Notes: a model not told the origin generated them from the sequence alone. A DNA stretch of 32,977 nucleotides from Brevinematales bacterium (GCA_026417755.1 JAOACQ010000049.1:1-32977); one strand, 5' to 3'; counted from the stretch's first letter, positions 8,765 to 16,448 are shown. Translations and numbers: made by a program.

Positions 8765-9746
8765 AGTTATATTTATTACACTCTTCATAATTTTAATCTT
8801 TCTTCTTATATTTATTTTATATCCAGAAAGAGTTCAGATTTCAATGAACAGAGATGTATTCTATATAAGCAAGAGAGATCCCTTAACTGTCTCATTTGAA
8901 AGGGGTAAATTTTTTCTTAAAAAGATCACTAATGTTGAATTAAATATTTTGCCAGAAGGTTCTTGTAATATATTGGAAAGAGAAAATGATTTTTTAATTT
9001 TTTATAATACAAATAAGGTAATTGATAATATAAAATTAGAAATAAATTATAAAGGTAAGAAATTTATTACCAATCTTTCAGTTGTTCTACCACTCAATGA
9101 TTTTGATAGAGATGGTTATCCAGATTTTATGGAGGAAATAAATAGAAAAAATTTTGTAGAATGGTTCTGTGTGATTGTTGAATCTCAATTTTATTATCCT
9201 TCTGATGAATGGTATGATGTTCATAAGGATTGTGCTGGTTTGATAGAATTTGCTTATAAGATGGCTTTGATGAAACATAGTGAAGATTGGGTAAAGAAGT
9301 TCAAGTATTTGCCAGATGTTTCAATACCCGATGAAAACATTTTTTATTATCCCGATATTCCTTATCTTGGAAGAAGGGTTTTCAGGGTAAGAGAAGGTAG
9401 TTTTAATACCGAGAGCATAGATGTGGATTTCAGTGAAACTGCTTCTGGCTCATTACTTAGGAATTATTCTATGGTGTTTAAAGGAAGAGACTATAGAGAT
9501 GCTGAAAAAGGTGATATTTTTTTCTTTTTTGATGATAATAATCTTAAAATGCCTTCCCACTCAATGGTTTTTTTTAAAGATGTTGAGCCATATTTTATTT
9601 ATCATACTGGACCGGACATAACCAACAAGGGGTTTGTAAAAAAGGTTTTTCTTAAAGAATTACTTAATCATCCTAAAATTGAATGGAGACCAGTTCCTGA
9701 AAATAAAAATTTTGTCGGTATTTATAGATGGAAAATTTTAGATTGA
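8727..9746 (+). CDS. Membrane-anchored DUF1175 (YfaT-like) protein, possible NlpC/P60-type hydrolase
   Basis: This protein of 339 residues has one N-terminal membrane anchor (about residues 14-32) and a periplasmic DUF1175 domain, the family of E. coli YfaT. Visible motifs are 'HKDCAGLIEFAYKMALMKH' around Cys169, 'EKGDIFFFF' near 260, and 'PSHSMVFF' around His278. The Cys...GD(I/V)xFF...His order is that of NlpC/P60-like cysteine peptidases that cut peptidoglycan stems, so a hydrolase role is inferred. Its first 38 bases overlap the DUF2135 gene, which points to coupled translation. ATG 8739, behind AGGA, is an alternative start and keeps the anchor. A segment near residue 125 (DFDRDGYPDFMEEI) resembles a calcium-binding EF-hand/dockerin loop. 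Confidence 0.8.
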   Translation: MTGFMLERFTLNKVIFITLFIILIFLLIFILYPERVQISMNRDVFYISKRDPLTVSFERGKFFLKKITNVELNILPEGSCNILERENDFLIFYNTNKVIDNIKLEINYKGKKFITNLSVVLPLNDFDRDGYPDFMEEINRKNFVEWFCVIVESQFYYPSDEWYDVHKDCAGLIEFAYKMALMKHSEDWVKKFKYLPDVSIPDENIFYYPDIPYLGRRVFRVREGSFNTESIDVDFSETASGSLLRNYSMVFKGRDYRDAEKGDIFFFFDDNNLKMPSHSMVFFKDVEPYFIYHTGPDITNKGFVKKVFLKELLNHPKIEWRPVPENKNFVGIYRWKILD

Positions 9747-11374
9747 TTTTTCTTTTAATTTTTTCTTTTAATTTTTTATACACTGTTGAGTATTCTTTTA
9801 ATGGGGGGATAATTAAATCTGAAGAATTTCTTGTGGCTGAGGAAGTCCAGTTTATAGAAGATACATATTTTGAAGCAAAGAAAATTGTCGAAAATTTATT
9901 TGAGAAAGAATTAAAGAAAGAAAGAATAGAAATAATTTTTTTTGCTTCTACAAAAGAATTTACCGAAAAATTTGGAGTAAATTATAGAGTAGGGGGAATT
10001 TTCAGTGGAAATAATATTTATTTTCAACCATTCAAAGTTTTAAAATCAAAAACGGATTTAAAGAAAATTTTTCTTCATGAATTTTTGCATTTTTGGCTTG
10101 ACAAGGCTATTGATTTGCCGGATTTTTTAGCCGAAGGGATTGCATTATATTATAGTGAATTAATTGTAAAGAAAAGTAACCTAATTTTTCCTGAAGATAT
10201 TGAAAAAGTTAAAGAAAAATATAATGAAAAATATCTTTTTTCTGCTAAAGAATTTGTTAATTACTTAATTAACCAAAAGTTATTAAAAGTTGTTTTAGCT
10301 GACAATAGTTATATCGAATTATATAGAAAGTTTTATTTTGAAAATTCTCAGAAAATAAGAGTTTTAATTAATCCAAGAAAAGAAAAAGAGTTATATCTTA
10401 AAATATATTCTGGTTATGCTAGGGTGATTACAAAAGAGGGGGTTTTTGATATTAAAAAGCCAGAATTTGCTATTTTTATGAATAATGGAAAGTTTTTCCT
10501 TTCGGGCAAGGAAGTTATTTCAATATATTTTTATACTGAGAGATTTAGTTTGAATAACAAAGAGTATAGAGGAAGCCTAATTTTAACAAATGAGCTTGCC
10601 ATAAATATTCTACCGGTAGAATATTATATTTATAGTGTCATAAGTAGTGAAATGCCCCCTTTACAAATTGAAGCAATGAAAGTGCAAGCTGTTTTATCAA
10701 GGACATTAGCTTATTATTTTATAAAGACAAGGAAGAATGAATTATATGATGTGAATTCTTTGACTGATAGTCAGAATTATAGAGGTATGAGTGAAGAAAA
10801 TTATCAAAGTAAAAATGTGGTTAGTGAGACACAGGGTGAAATCATCACATTTGCCGGAATGATTATACCTGTCTACTTTAGTTCTACTTGTGGTGGGAAA
10901 ACTGCAAACAGCGAAGATGTTTGGAATGACTCCCTTCCTTTTTACAGAGGAGTTAAATGTGTTTATAAGGATGAAACAAACTGTAGTGTTTCACCACATT
11001 TTAAAGAATGGGAACGTTTTTTGACAAATGAATTTTTGTATTCAATTGGCATAACAAATTTAGGTTTCGTCTATTCGGAAGAAAGAATTAAAAATGTTGC
11101 TATTGATGGGAAAATAGAGAGTTTTGATTTCTTTAAGGCTAAGATTTCAAAACACCTTGGTTGGAATTTTCTTAAAAGTAATTTGTTTGTAGTTGAAAAA
11201 AGAGAGAATGGTTATCTAATTAAAGGTAGAGGACTGGGACACGGAGTAGGAGTATGTCAGTATGGAGCTATCGGACTTGCAATGAAAGGGAAAAAATATA
11301 AGGATATAATTAAATTCTATCTTTCAGGTGTCGAAATAGAAGAATTTACAAACCAAAATCTCTGGGAATTTTAA
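9728..11374 (+). CDS. Exported fusion of gluzincin-like zinc peptidase and SpoIID/LytB domain
   Basis: This protein of 548 residues has a signal peptide (about residues 1-19) and two parts. Residues about 30-190 look like a peptidase-MA-type zinc peptidase: H117-E-F-L-H121 supplies two ligands and the catalytic Glu, and E136 in 'FLAEGIALYY' is the expected third ligand. Residues about 285-548 are a SpoIID domain: 'NILPVEYYIYSVISSEMPP', 'AMKVQAVLSRTLAYY', 'SSTCGGKTANSEDVW' and the closing 'GRGLGHGVGVCQYGA'. SpoIID of Bacillus is a lytic transglycosylase that cuts glycan strands denuded of stem peptides. The gene overlaps the DUF1175 gene by 19 bases and is the last of the operon. Its 3' end runs 29 bases into the convergent fusion gene. 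E. coli YfaQ has a similar length, but I cannot confirm homology. Confidence 0.85.
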   Translation: MENFRLIFLLIFSFNFLYTVEYSFNGGIIKSEEFLVAEEVQFIEDTYFEAKKIVENLFEKELKKERIEIIFFASTKEFTEKFGVNYRVGGIFSGNNIYFQPFKVLKSKTDLKKIFLHEFLHFWLDKAIDLPDFLAEGIALYYSELIVKKSNLIFPEDIEKVKEKYNEKYLFSAKEFVNYLINQKLLKVVLADNSYIELYRKFYFENSQKIRVLINPRKEKELYLKIYSGYARVITKEGVFDIKKPEFAIFMNNGKFFLSGKEVISIYFYTERFSLNNKEYRGSLILTNELAINILPVEYYIYSVISSEMPPLQIEAMKVQAVLSRTLAYYFIKTRKNELYDVNSLTDSQNYRGMSEENYQSKNVVSETQGEIITFAGMIIPVYFSSTCGGKTANSEDVWNDSLPFYRGVKCVYKDETNCSVSPHFKEWERFLTNEFLYSIGITNLGFVYSEERIKNVAIDGKIESFDFFKAKISKHLGWNFLKSNLFVVEKRENGYLIKGRGLGHGVGVCQYGAIGLAMKGKKYKDIIKFYLSGVEIEEFTNQNLWEF

Positions 11375-13616
11375 GATTTTGTTTGCCTTTTTCTTTCAGT
11401 TCTTTTATATTTTTTATATTTGTTAAAGCCATTGCTTTTTTAAGCTCGTTGGTGATTTTATCTATGTATTGTCTTACTCCTTGACTACCTCCACCAGTAG
11501 CATATATCATTACTGGTCTTCCTATCATTGCGAAATCAGCTCCTAAAGCCAACACTTTATAAACATCATTACCACTTCTTATTCCACCATCGTATATGAT
11601 GAGAGCGTCATTTCCTATAGCTTTTTTTACATTTATCAGAGCTTCAATAGGTGTAATATATGAATCAGAAACTCTTCCGCCATGGTTTGAAACTATAATT
11701 ATTTTTGCTCCTGCTTTTAAAGCTAGTTCTGCATCATATGGGTTTAATATTCCTTTGATAACAAATGGTAATTTTGTTGAAGAGATTATCTCTTTTAACT
11801 CTTCAAAACTTTTAGTAGAAGTATTCTGACCCTTTATCTCCATTGTTAAGAATGAAGCAGCATCTATATCTATGCCTACTCCTAAAGCTCCTGCTTTTTC
11901 TGCAGATTTAATTCTTTCTAGTATCATAGAGTTGTCTACTCTAGGTTTGAAAATTGGGACAGCCATCCCAAAGTTTTCAAGGATAACTTTTAAAGATATT
12001 TTATATTTAGTCGGAGTTGCACCATCACCTAAAAAACCGATAGTTCCTGAGTGGTTTGCACCTTTTACTATAGATCTGGCAAGTTCAAGCTCACTTATTG
12101 CCCCTCCAAGATTTGTTATTGCTCCAGTTATAGGAGCCGGGAAAATAGGGGTTTCAATATTTAAATCTAGAAAGTTAACCCTTGTATCTGGCTTAAAATT
12201 TTGGTGGATATAATAGGGAATAATTTCTATATCTCTTATCTTTTCGATAGTTTTGATAAAACCATTGCCATTTCCAAGAGACCCAACTCCAGGCATCCAG
12301 CCTTTACACTTTTGGCCATCGCAGTCAGGACAAACAGCACATTTGCCATTGAATTTAATCCTTGCTCTGTCTAATATTTGATTTTCAGGCATGTAAATAT
12401 CCGGTTCATATTCATACGAAGTTTTTATTCTTATAGATCGAATAGCTTGATGAGAAGCAAGGATTGCCTCTTCATATGTTGGTGCTGCAACAATTATATG
12501 CCCCTGTTTATCAAGATTATTTTTTGGGGGATATACTTTGTCTTTTATTTTAACATCTAGAAATACATCATTCAGGTATTTAATGTTTTTTGAATTATCT
12601 TCTATCTCATAGACTATTCCTGGGGGAGAGATTATTGCTCTTTCGATTGATACCCAGTTCTTTGTAGGCGTGAGATTTTTTGGTGGTAAGCCAAGAGAAA
12701 TATATATTATATTTTCCATTAAATCTATACCTGATGAGTATGGGAAGGTGTAGGTAGACATAAAGCCGCCTGATAGTCTTGCGGCTATTTCACCTATATA
12801 ACAACCAGAATGTGAAATTTTTATATCTCCTTTTGCTGCACCAATATTTATACCAATTGCCTTTATACCCTTTTTGAAGGTATCAATTGCAAAAGATATT
12901 AAATCTTCACTTAACTGGCTTGGCATTATATGTCCGGTTTCTACAAAATATGGATCATATTCTATAATTCTATCTGCCACTCCGGTAATAAAAATTTCAT
13001 TATTGTATATCAGGGCATCTATTGATAATTCAGGAGCGTCTATATATTGTTCTATCAAAACCTTTCTTTCCTGAGAATATTGCATAGCAAGTTCGAATGC
13101 ATCTTTTAAGTCATTAAGATTAAAAACTCTTCTGACACCTCTTGCTCCCATATTCTTAATTGGTTTTATTACACAATCTGTTCCCATTCTTTCCATGACT
13201 TCACAGGCTTTTGTATAGTTGTCGACTATTTCAAAATCTGGCACAGGAACCTTTGCATTTCTTAAAGCCTTCCTCATTTCGTATTTGTCTGTTGCTTTTA
13301 TAGCTGTTTCTGGAGTTATGCCAGGAAGACCTATTTTTTTAGCAGATAAAGCTACGGTATAGCTTGCATCTGTTCCTACTGTTAAAACAGCATCTATTTT
13401 TTGCTTTTCTTTATCAAAATTTAAAAGTAAATCGCTTGTCAATTCTGCATCGAGAGTGCTTGCTTGAATAAAAAAGTCTGCTTCTTTAACTCCTGGTGCT
13501 AAAGGGTTTCTATCAACTACAACAGTTTTTAAGCCAAGTCTTTTAGCTGTCTTTATAACAGGAAGCTGGAGAAGGCCTCCTCCTATTATAGCTATAGTTT
13601 TACCTTTTATATCCAC
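11346..13616 (-). CDS. Fusion of ATP-grasp ligase and FMN-dependent alpha-hydroxy-acid dehydrogenase
   Basis: One open frame of 756 residues joins two enzymes. Residues 1 to about 405 are a pre-ATP-grasp plus ATP-grasp ligase: 'IAIIGGGLLQLPVIKTAKRLG' type Rossmann start, 'CVIKPIKNMGARGVRRV' nucleotide loop near 150, 'EQYIDAPELSIDALI' near 195 and 'GEIAARLSGGFM' near 275. Such enzymes join a carboxylate to an amine or thiol using ATP. Residues about 420-756 form an FMN TIM barrel of the lactate/glycolate oxidase family, with the catalytic SNH645GGR motif and 'YDGGIRSGNDVYKVLALGAD' as phosphate site. A four-cysteine set (C426, C429, C432, C437) joins the halves; such a set also opens some stand-alone bacterial members of the FMN family. 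The start is GTG 13616, four bases after acpS, with AAGGAG overlapping the acpS stop. Substrate unknown. Confidence 0.88.
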   Translation of the reverse strand: MDIKGKTIAIIGGGLLQLPVIKTAKRLGLKTVVVDRNPLAPGVKEADFFIQASTLDAELTSDLLLNFDKEKQKIDAVLTVGTDASYTVALSAKKIGLPGITPETAIKATDKYEMRKALRNAKVPVPDFEIVDNYTKACEVMERMGTDCVIKPIKNMGARGVRRVFNLNDLKDAFELAMQYSQERKVLIEQYIDAPELSIDALIYNNEIFITGVADRIIEYDPYFVETGHIMPSQLSEDLISFAIDTFKKGIKAIGINIGAAKGDIKISHSGCYIGEIAARLSGGFMSTYTFPYSSGIDLMENIIYISLGLPPKNLTPTKNWVSIERAIISPPGIVYEIEDNSKNIKYLNDVFLDVKIKDKVYPPKNNLDKQGHIIVAAPTYEEAILASHQAIRSIRIKTSYEYEPDIYMPENQILDRARIKFNGKCAVCPDCDGQKCKGWMPGVGSLGNGNGFIKTIEKIRDIEIIPYYIHQNFKPDTRVNFLDLNIETPIFPAPITGAITNLGGAISELELARSIVKGANHSGTIGFLGDGATPTKYKISLKVILENFGMAVPIFKPRVDNSMILERIKSAEKAGALGVGIDIDAASFLTMEIKGQNTSTKSFEELKEIISSTKLPFVIKGILNPYDAELALKAGAKIIIVSNHGGRVSDSYITPIEALINVKKAIGNDALIIYDGGIRSGNDVYKVLALGADFAMIGRPVMIYATGGGSQGVRQYIDKITNELKKAMALTNIKNIKELKEKGKQNLKIPRDFGL

Positions 13617-13620
13617 TTTT

Positions 13621-13989
13621 CTACTCCTTCTTTTCTAGAATTACTACTGCCGTTGCAACAGTTTTACTATGTGAAAGACTTACAAAAATATCGGGTGAAC
13701 CAACACTTTCCCATAATTGCTTAGTTTTGCCATAAAGAACTATATAAGGTTTGCCATTATCCATTTTTTTTACTTCTATTTCACTAAAATGAATCACGCC
13801 CTTACCAATACATTTATAATATGCTTCCTTTGCACAGAATCTGGCTGCTAAATGTAAGTATGGCTCTTTATTGGAAAAGGAGTATTTTATTTCTTCTTCT
13901 GTAAAAACCTTTTCAAGTTTTTTTTGTTCATTAAAAACCTTTTCTATTCTTGAAACTTCTATTACGTCAATGCCTATTCCAACTATCAT
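13621..13989 (-). CDS. acpS: Holo-[acyl-carrier-protein] synthase
   Basis: AcpS transfers 4'-phosphopantetheine from coenzyme A to apo-acyl carrier protein. The protein of 122 residues has the usual length and all landmarks: 'IVGIGIDVIEVSRIEKVF' at the N-terminus with the metal-binding Asp8, 'RFCAKEAYYKCIGKG' around residues 50-64 with the second metal ligand Glu55, and 'FVSLSHSKTVATAVVI' near the C-terminus. It overlaps the upstream ankyrin gene by ATGA (start 13989, ankyrin stop at 13986) and is followed after four bases by the ATP-grasp/FMN fusion, so the genes are co-transcribed and probably translationally coupled. Nothing in the context ties it to a polyketide pathway, so it is likely the housekeeping enzyme. 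Confidence 0.95.
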   Translation of the reverse strand: MIVGIGIDVIEVSRIEKVFNEQKKLEKVFTEEEIKYSFSNKEPYLHLAARFCAKEAYYKCIGKGVIHFSEIEVKKMDNGKPYIVLYGKTKQLWESVGSPDIFVSLSHSKTVATAVVILEKKE

Positions 13990-14624
13990 TCTTGCTCCAG
14001 TAATTCATTTATATTGATATTGTTTTTTATCGTAATGTCTGGATTTTTCTTTAGTATTGCTTTTATTATTGTTGTTTCCTTCTTATTTACTGCATAATCT
14101 AAAGCATTATTTCCTTCATTATCTTTAATAGTTAAGTCAGATTTTTCAATTAAAATTTTTGAAATATTTGTGAAACGATTTAAGATTGCCCACATAATAG
14201 GTGTTTTGCCATCATTATCCTGAATGTTTGGGTTAGCTTTAAGAAAAAGCAATTTTTTTACTATAAATTGATTGTTGTTTAAAGTTGCAATATGAAGAGG
14301 GGTGAAGCCATCATTGTCTTTATGATTTAGGTTTGCTTTTTGATTATAGAGGATATCGATGAGTTTCTCATTGTTGTTTTCTACTGCCCAGAATATAGCT
14401 GTCCAGCCATCTTTGTCAGCTAAGTTTAAATCAGGCTTTCTTGTGAGAAGCCTTTCTATAAGTTCCATTTTATTTAATTTTGCGGCTTTTATAATAGCAG
14501 TTTCGCCTTCTGATTCATCTTGAAGATTTATATTCTTTATCTTTGGAATAAGTGATATGACAGTATTATAATCTTCTTTATCTATTGCTTTAAGTAGTCT
14601 GAAATCTTTTTTGAAGAAAAACAT
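13986..14624 (-). CDS. Ankyrin repeat protein
   Basis: This protein of 212 residues consists almost wholly of ankyrin repeats. About five 33-residue units can be read, for example 'DKDGWTAIFWAVENNNEKLI', 'DNDGFTPLHIATLNNNQFIV', 'DNDGKTPIMWAILNRFTNIS' and 'DNEGNNALDYAVNKKETTII', after a degenerate capping unit. No signal peptide or membrane segment is seen (the N-terminus is MFFFKKDFRLLKAIDKED), so it is probably cytoplasmic and binds another protein. The ATG at 14624 lies two bases from the stop of the upstream SPOR gene and its stop overlaps acpS, so it sits in the middle of a tight operon. Partner unknown; context suggests neither a secreted effector nor a toxin system. Confidence 0.88.
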   Translation of the reverse strand: MFFFKKDFRLLKAIDKEDYNTVISLIPKIKNINLQDESEGETAIIKAAKLNKMELIERLLTRKPDLNLADKDGWTAIFWAVENNNEKLIDILYNQKANLNHKDNDGFTPLHIATLNNNQFIVKKLLFLKANPNIQDNDGKTPIMWAILNRFTNISKILIEKSDLTIKDNEGNNALDYAVNKKETTIIKAILKKNPDITIKNNININELLEQE

Positions 14625-14626
14625 TT

Positions 14627-15073
14627 TTACTCCGTCTTTTTAATTATAGCTTTGATGGTTAATTTATTGATTATTTTTTTTGCTTGCTGTTCTGAAAGAT
14701 TTTTGCCTATACAAACCCTGTAATATGGATAACTATTAATTATATAGGCATCAAAATGTTGTGTTTTTAATTTTTTTACTAGATTTTCAGCAAATTTTTT
14801 GTTTAAGAAAATTCCAGTTTGAATATAATAGCTTCTTAGCTTTGTTTCTATATGGTTTGTAAAAATTATGTAATTAGAAAATAGGTTTGTAGATATATAA
14901 AAGTTGGTAATGTTTTCATGGTTTGTTATAAAATTAGTGAGATAAGTATAATTTGTTATTTCAATATAATTTGTAACTTCAATGTAATTTGTAAGTTTGA
15001 TCTGATTGGTTGTGTTAGTTATAGCAAATATTGGATTTATAATAAGAAAAATAAATAAAATAAGCTTTTTCAT
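14627..15073 (-). CDS. Exported SPOR-domain protein with Thr-Asn hexad repeats
   Basis: This protein of 148 residues has a signal peptide (residues 1-17), a repeat region (about 19-75) and a SPOR domain (about 82-140). SPOR domains bind peptidoglycan stripped of stem peptides, often at division sites. Here it starts 'SYYIQTGIFLNKKFAENLVKK' and includes 'YYRVCIGKNLSEQQAKKII'. In the repeat region Thr-Asn recurs at residues 22, 28, 34, 40 and 46, an exact six-residue spacing (TNYIEV, TNYIEI, TNYTYL), and then less regularly at 56, 62 and 72. Such a pattern suggests a beta-rich fibre or spacer. The start was set at ATG 15073, behind GAGGGAAAA; an upstream in-frame start at 15127 would hide the signal peptide. 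It heads the SPOR-ankyrin-acpS-fusion operon. Confidence 0.8.
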   Translation of the reverse strand: MKKLILFIFLIINPIFAITNTTNQIKLTNYIEVTNYIEITNYTYLTNFITNHENITNFYISTNLFSNYIIFTNHIETKLRSYYIQTGIFLNKKFAENLVKKLKTQHFDAYIINSYPYYRVCIGKNLSEQQAKKIINKLTIKAIIKKTE

Positions 15074-15098
15074 TTTTCCCTCAAAAATCTTCCTAATT

Positions 15099-15127
15099 AT
15101 GATAAGAATATCTGAAAGTTGTGTCAA
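15099..15127 (-). promoter_or_regulatory. Promoter for the SPOR-ankyrin-acpS operon
   Basis: On the minus strand a perfect TTGACA (15122-15127) is followed after 17 bases by TATCAT (15099-15104), five of six matches. It lies in the 58-base gap after the carbonic-anhydrase-like gene, and the -10 box ends 25 bases before the ATG at 15073. The operon may therefore be transcribed both on its own and by read-through. Confidence 0.55.
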
Positions 15128-15131
15128 ATTT

Positions 15132-16289
15132 TTAATACAAAGTTATTGAATCTTTTAGTGTTTCTGTCTTGGTTTCAATAATTTTGTCGCCAGCAAACAC
15201 TGAATATCTGGCTAATATTTTGTATTTGCCTTTAGGCAGATACAGATTTCTCTTGAATTTTCTTCCTGCAAAATAGAATTGAGCTTGTGCCCTTCCATTT
15301 ATAACTTTCAGTGAGGGAAGGCTGAAAACAAGATTTTGTTGTGAAGTTAGAGTATTTAAAGCGTAAACTTGTAATTTTATTTTTTTTGCATTCTTAAAAG
15401 TATTTAAAACCATTGTTATATAAGTTGGTTTTCTTGGGGATGCGGTAAGTTTGTCAATGATAAAATTAATAGAAGTAGTTTTTATTATTTCTTCTTTTAT
15501 AGGTGGTTGTTGTTTTATTTTATCTTGTTTTTCTGGTATTTTTATTTCTTCTTTTTTTGCAGTTTGTTTTTCTTCTTTATTTTTTACCTCTTTGGTTTTC
15601 AGTTTATCTTTATACATCGCTAGGAATTCAAGAGAATTGTATGTCCCATCTACAACTTCCTGTTGCATAGGGTGTTCGTTAAGCCATTCAATAAAACCTG
15701 TTTTTTCGTTGTATATTGCTCCAATAATTTTTATTTTTTTTGTTTCAATTAGATTTTTCACAATTTTGCTGTTTTTAATAATATTTTCCATTGAGTAATA
15801 TACATTTAACACTATTGATTGTTTGTAAAGAGTGTCGGAATAATTTGTCCCATATATAAGTTTAGCTCTTTCTGTTGAAGAGTCAAGAGTTTCTTTGATT
15901 GACTGGATTGTATTTTCCTTGATATTTGATTTGAGAACATCATTTACTATATCACAGGGATAATGTCCTAAAACTACGATTAAAGGGGATTCAAGTTGAA
16001 CAAGAGAGTATTCTAGGGAAGCAATCTCTGGTTCTAAAGCGACGTTACCTAATACATTGACTGTATATATTTTGTCCTTTGTTATATTAAATATTGTGTT
16101 AACCTTTGTATCCATATCAGAACACAGTAAAATTGAAGCTACTACCTGATTTTTTGATGTCTTTTCTGGTATTATAATTTTCTGACTTTTACTTGATCTT
16201 TTGAGTATTTCTATTGCATCATCAGGGCTGACTGAAAATGTAATTTTAAATATTAAAATTAAAAAACTAAAAAATAAGAATTTTTTCAT
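15132..16289 (-). CDS. Exported beta-carbonic-anhydrase-like protein with extra C-terminal domain
   Basis: This protein of 385 residues has a signal peptide (about 1-19), a domain resembling beta-class carbonic anhydrase (about 45-215), a Lys/Glu/Pro-rich linker (about 228-268) and a C-terminal beta-rich domain (about 275-385). The zinc ligands expected for the family can be aligned: C56 in 'ILLCSDMD', then H109 and C112 in 'VVLGHYPCDIV'; 'VNVLGN' fills the usual 'IRNAGN' place, and 'GAIYNEKTGFIEW' fits the 'GwvYdv.tG.l' strand. In active enzymes the first motif is CxDxR; here it reads C56-S-D58-M-D60, so the Arg of the Asp-Arg dyad is Asp. It may be a weak or inactive enzyme, or a binding protein. 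A GAGG ribosome site precedes ATG 16289. Transcribed divergently from nadA. Confidence 0.72.
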   Translation of the reverse strand: MKKFLFFSFLILIFKITFSVSPDDAIEILKRSSKSQKIIIPEKTSKNQVVASILLCSDMDTKVNTIFNITKDKIYTVNVLGNVALEPEIASLEYSLVQLESPLIVVLGHYPCDIVNDVLKSNIKENTIQSIKETLDSSTERAKLIYGTNYSDTLYKQSIVLNVYYSMENIIKNSKIVKNLIETKKIKIIGAIYNEKTGFIEWLNEHPMQQEVVDGTYNSLEFLAMYKDKLKTKEVKNKEEKQTAKKEEIKIPEKQDKIKQQPPIKEEIIKTTSINFIIDKLTASPRKPTYITMVLNTFKNAKKIKLQVYALNTLTSQQNLVFSLPSLKVINGRAQAQFYFAGRKFKRNLYLPKGKYKILARYSVFAGDKIIETKTETLKDSITLY

Positions 16290-16392
16290 ATTTTCCTCAA
16301 TGTAGAAATTTTTGTGTATTATTTTAATTAATCGGAAAAAATATTATTAAACCTAAATTTTTAGTGAATTAATAAATAAAATTTAAAAACTC

Positions 16393-16420
16393 TTGACTTT
16401 TGGGAAATAGTAAATATAAT
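16393..16420 (+). promoter_or_regulatory. Promoter for nadA and the operon behind it
   Basis: TTGACT (16393-16398), a 16-base spacer and a perfect TATAAT (16415-16420) lie 28 bases before the GTG start of nadA. The surrounding gap 16290-16448 otherwise shows only AT-rich sequence. No convincing promoter for the divergent carbonic-anhydrase-like gene was found in it, and no NadR/NiaR-type operator was recognised. Confidence 0.6.
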
Positions 16421-16448
16421 TTATATATAATTGTTTTTAAGGATTACT

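Noticed and set aside
14848-15020. Hexad repeat read as a left-handed beta-helix acyltransferase fold
   Set aside because: The hexads lack the small/Gly position and the [LIV] periodicity of that fold, unlike the true example in the acetyltransferase at 31762-32313.
16290-16392. Possible promoter for the carbonic-anhydrase-like gene on the minus strand
   Set aside because: TAAAAT-like -10 boxes exist but none has a credible -35 box at 16-18 bases.
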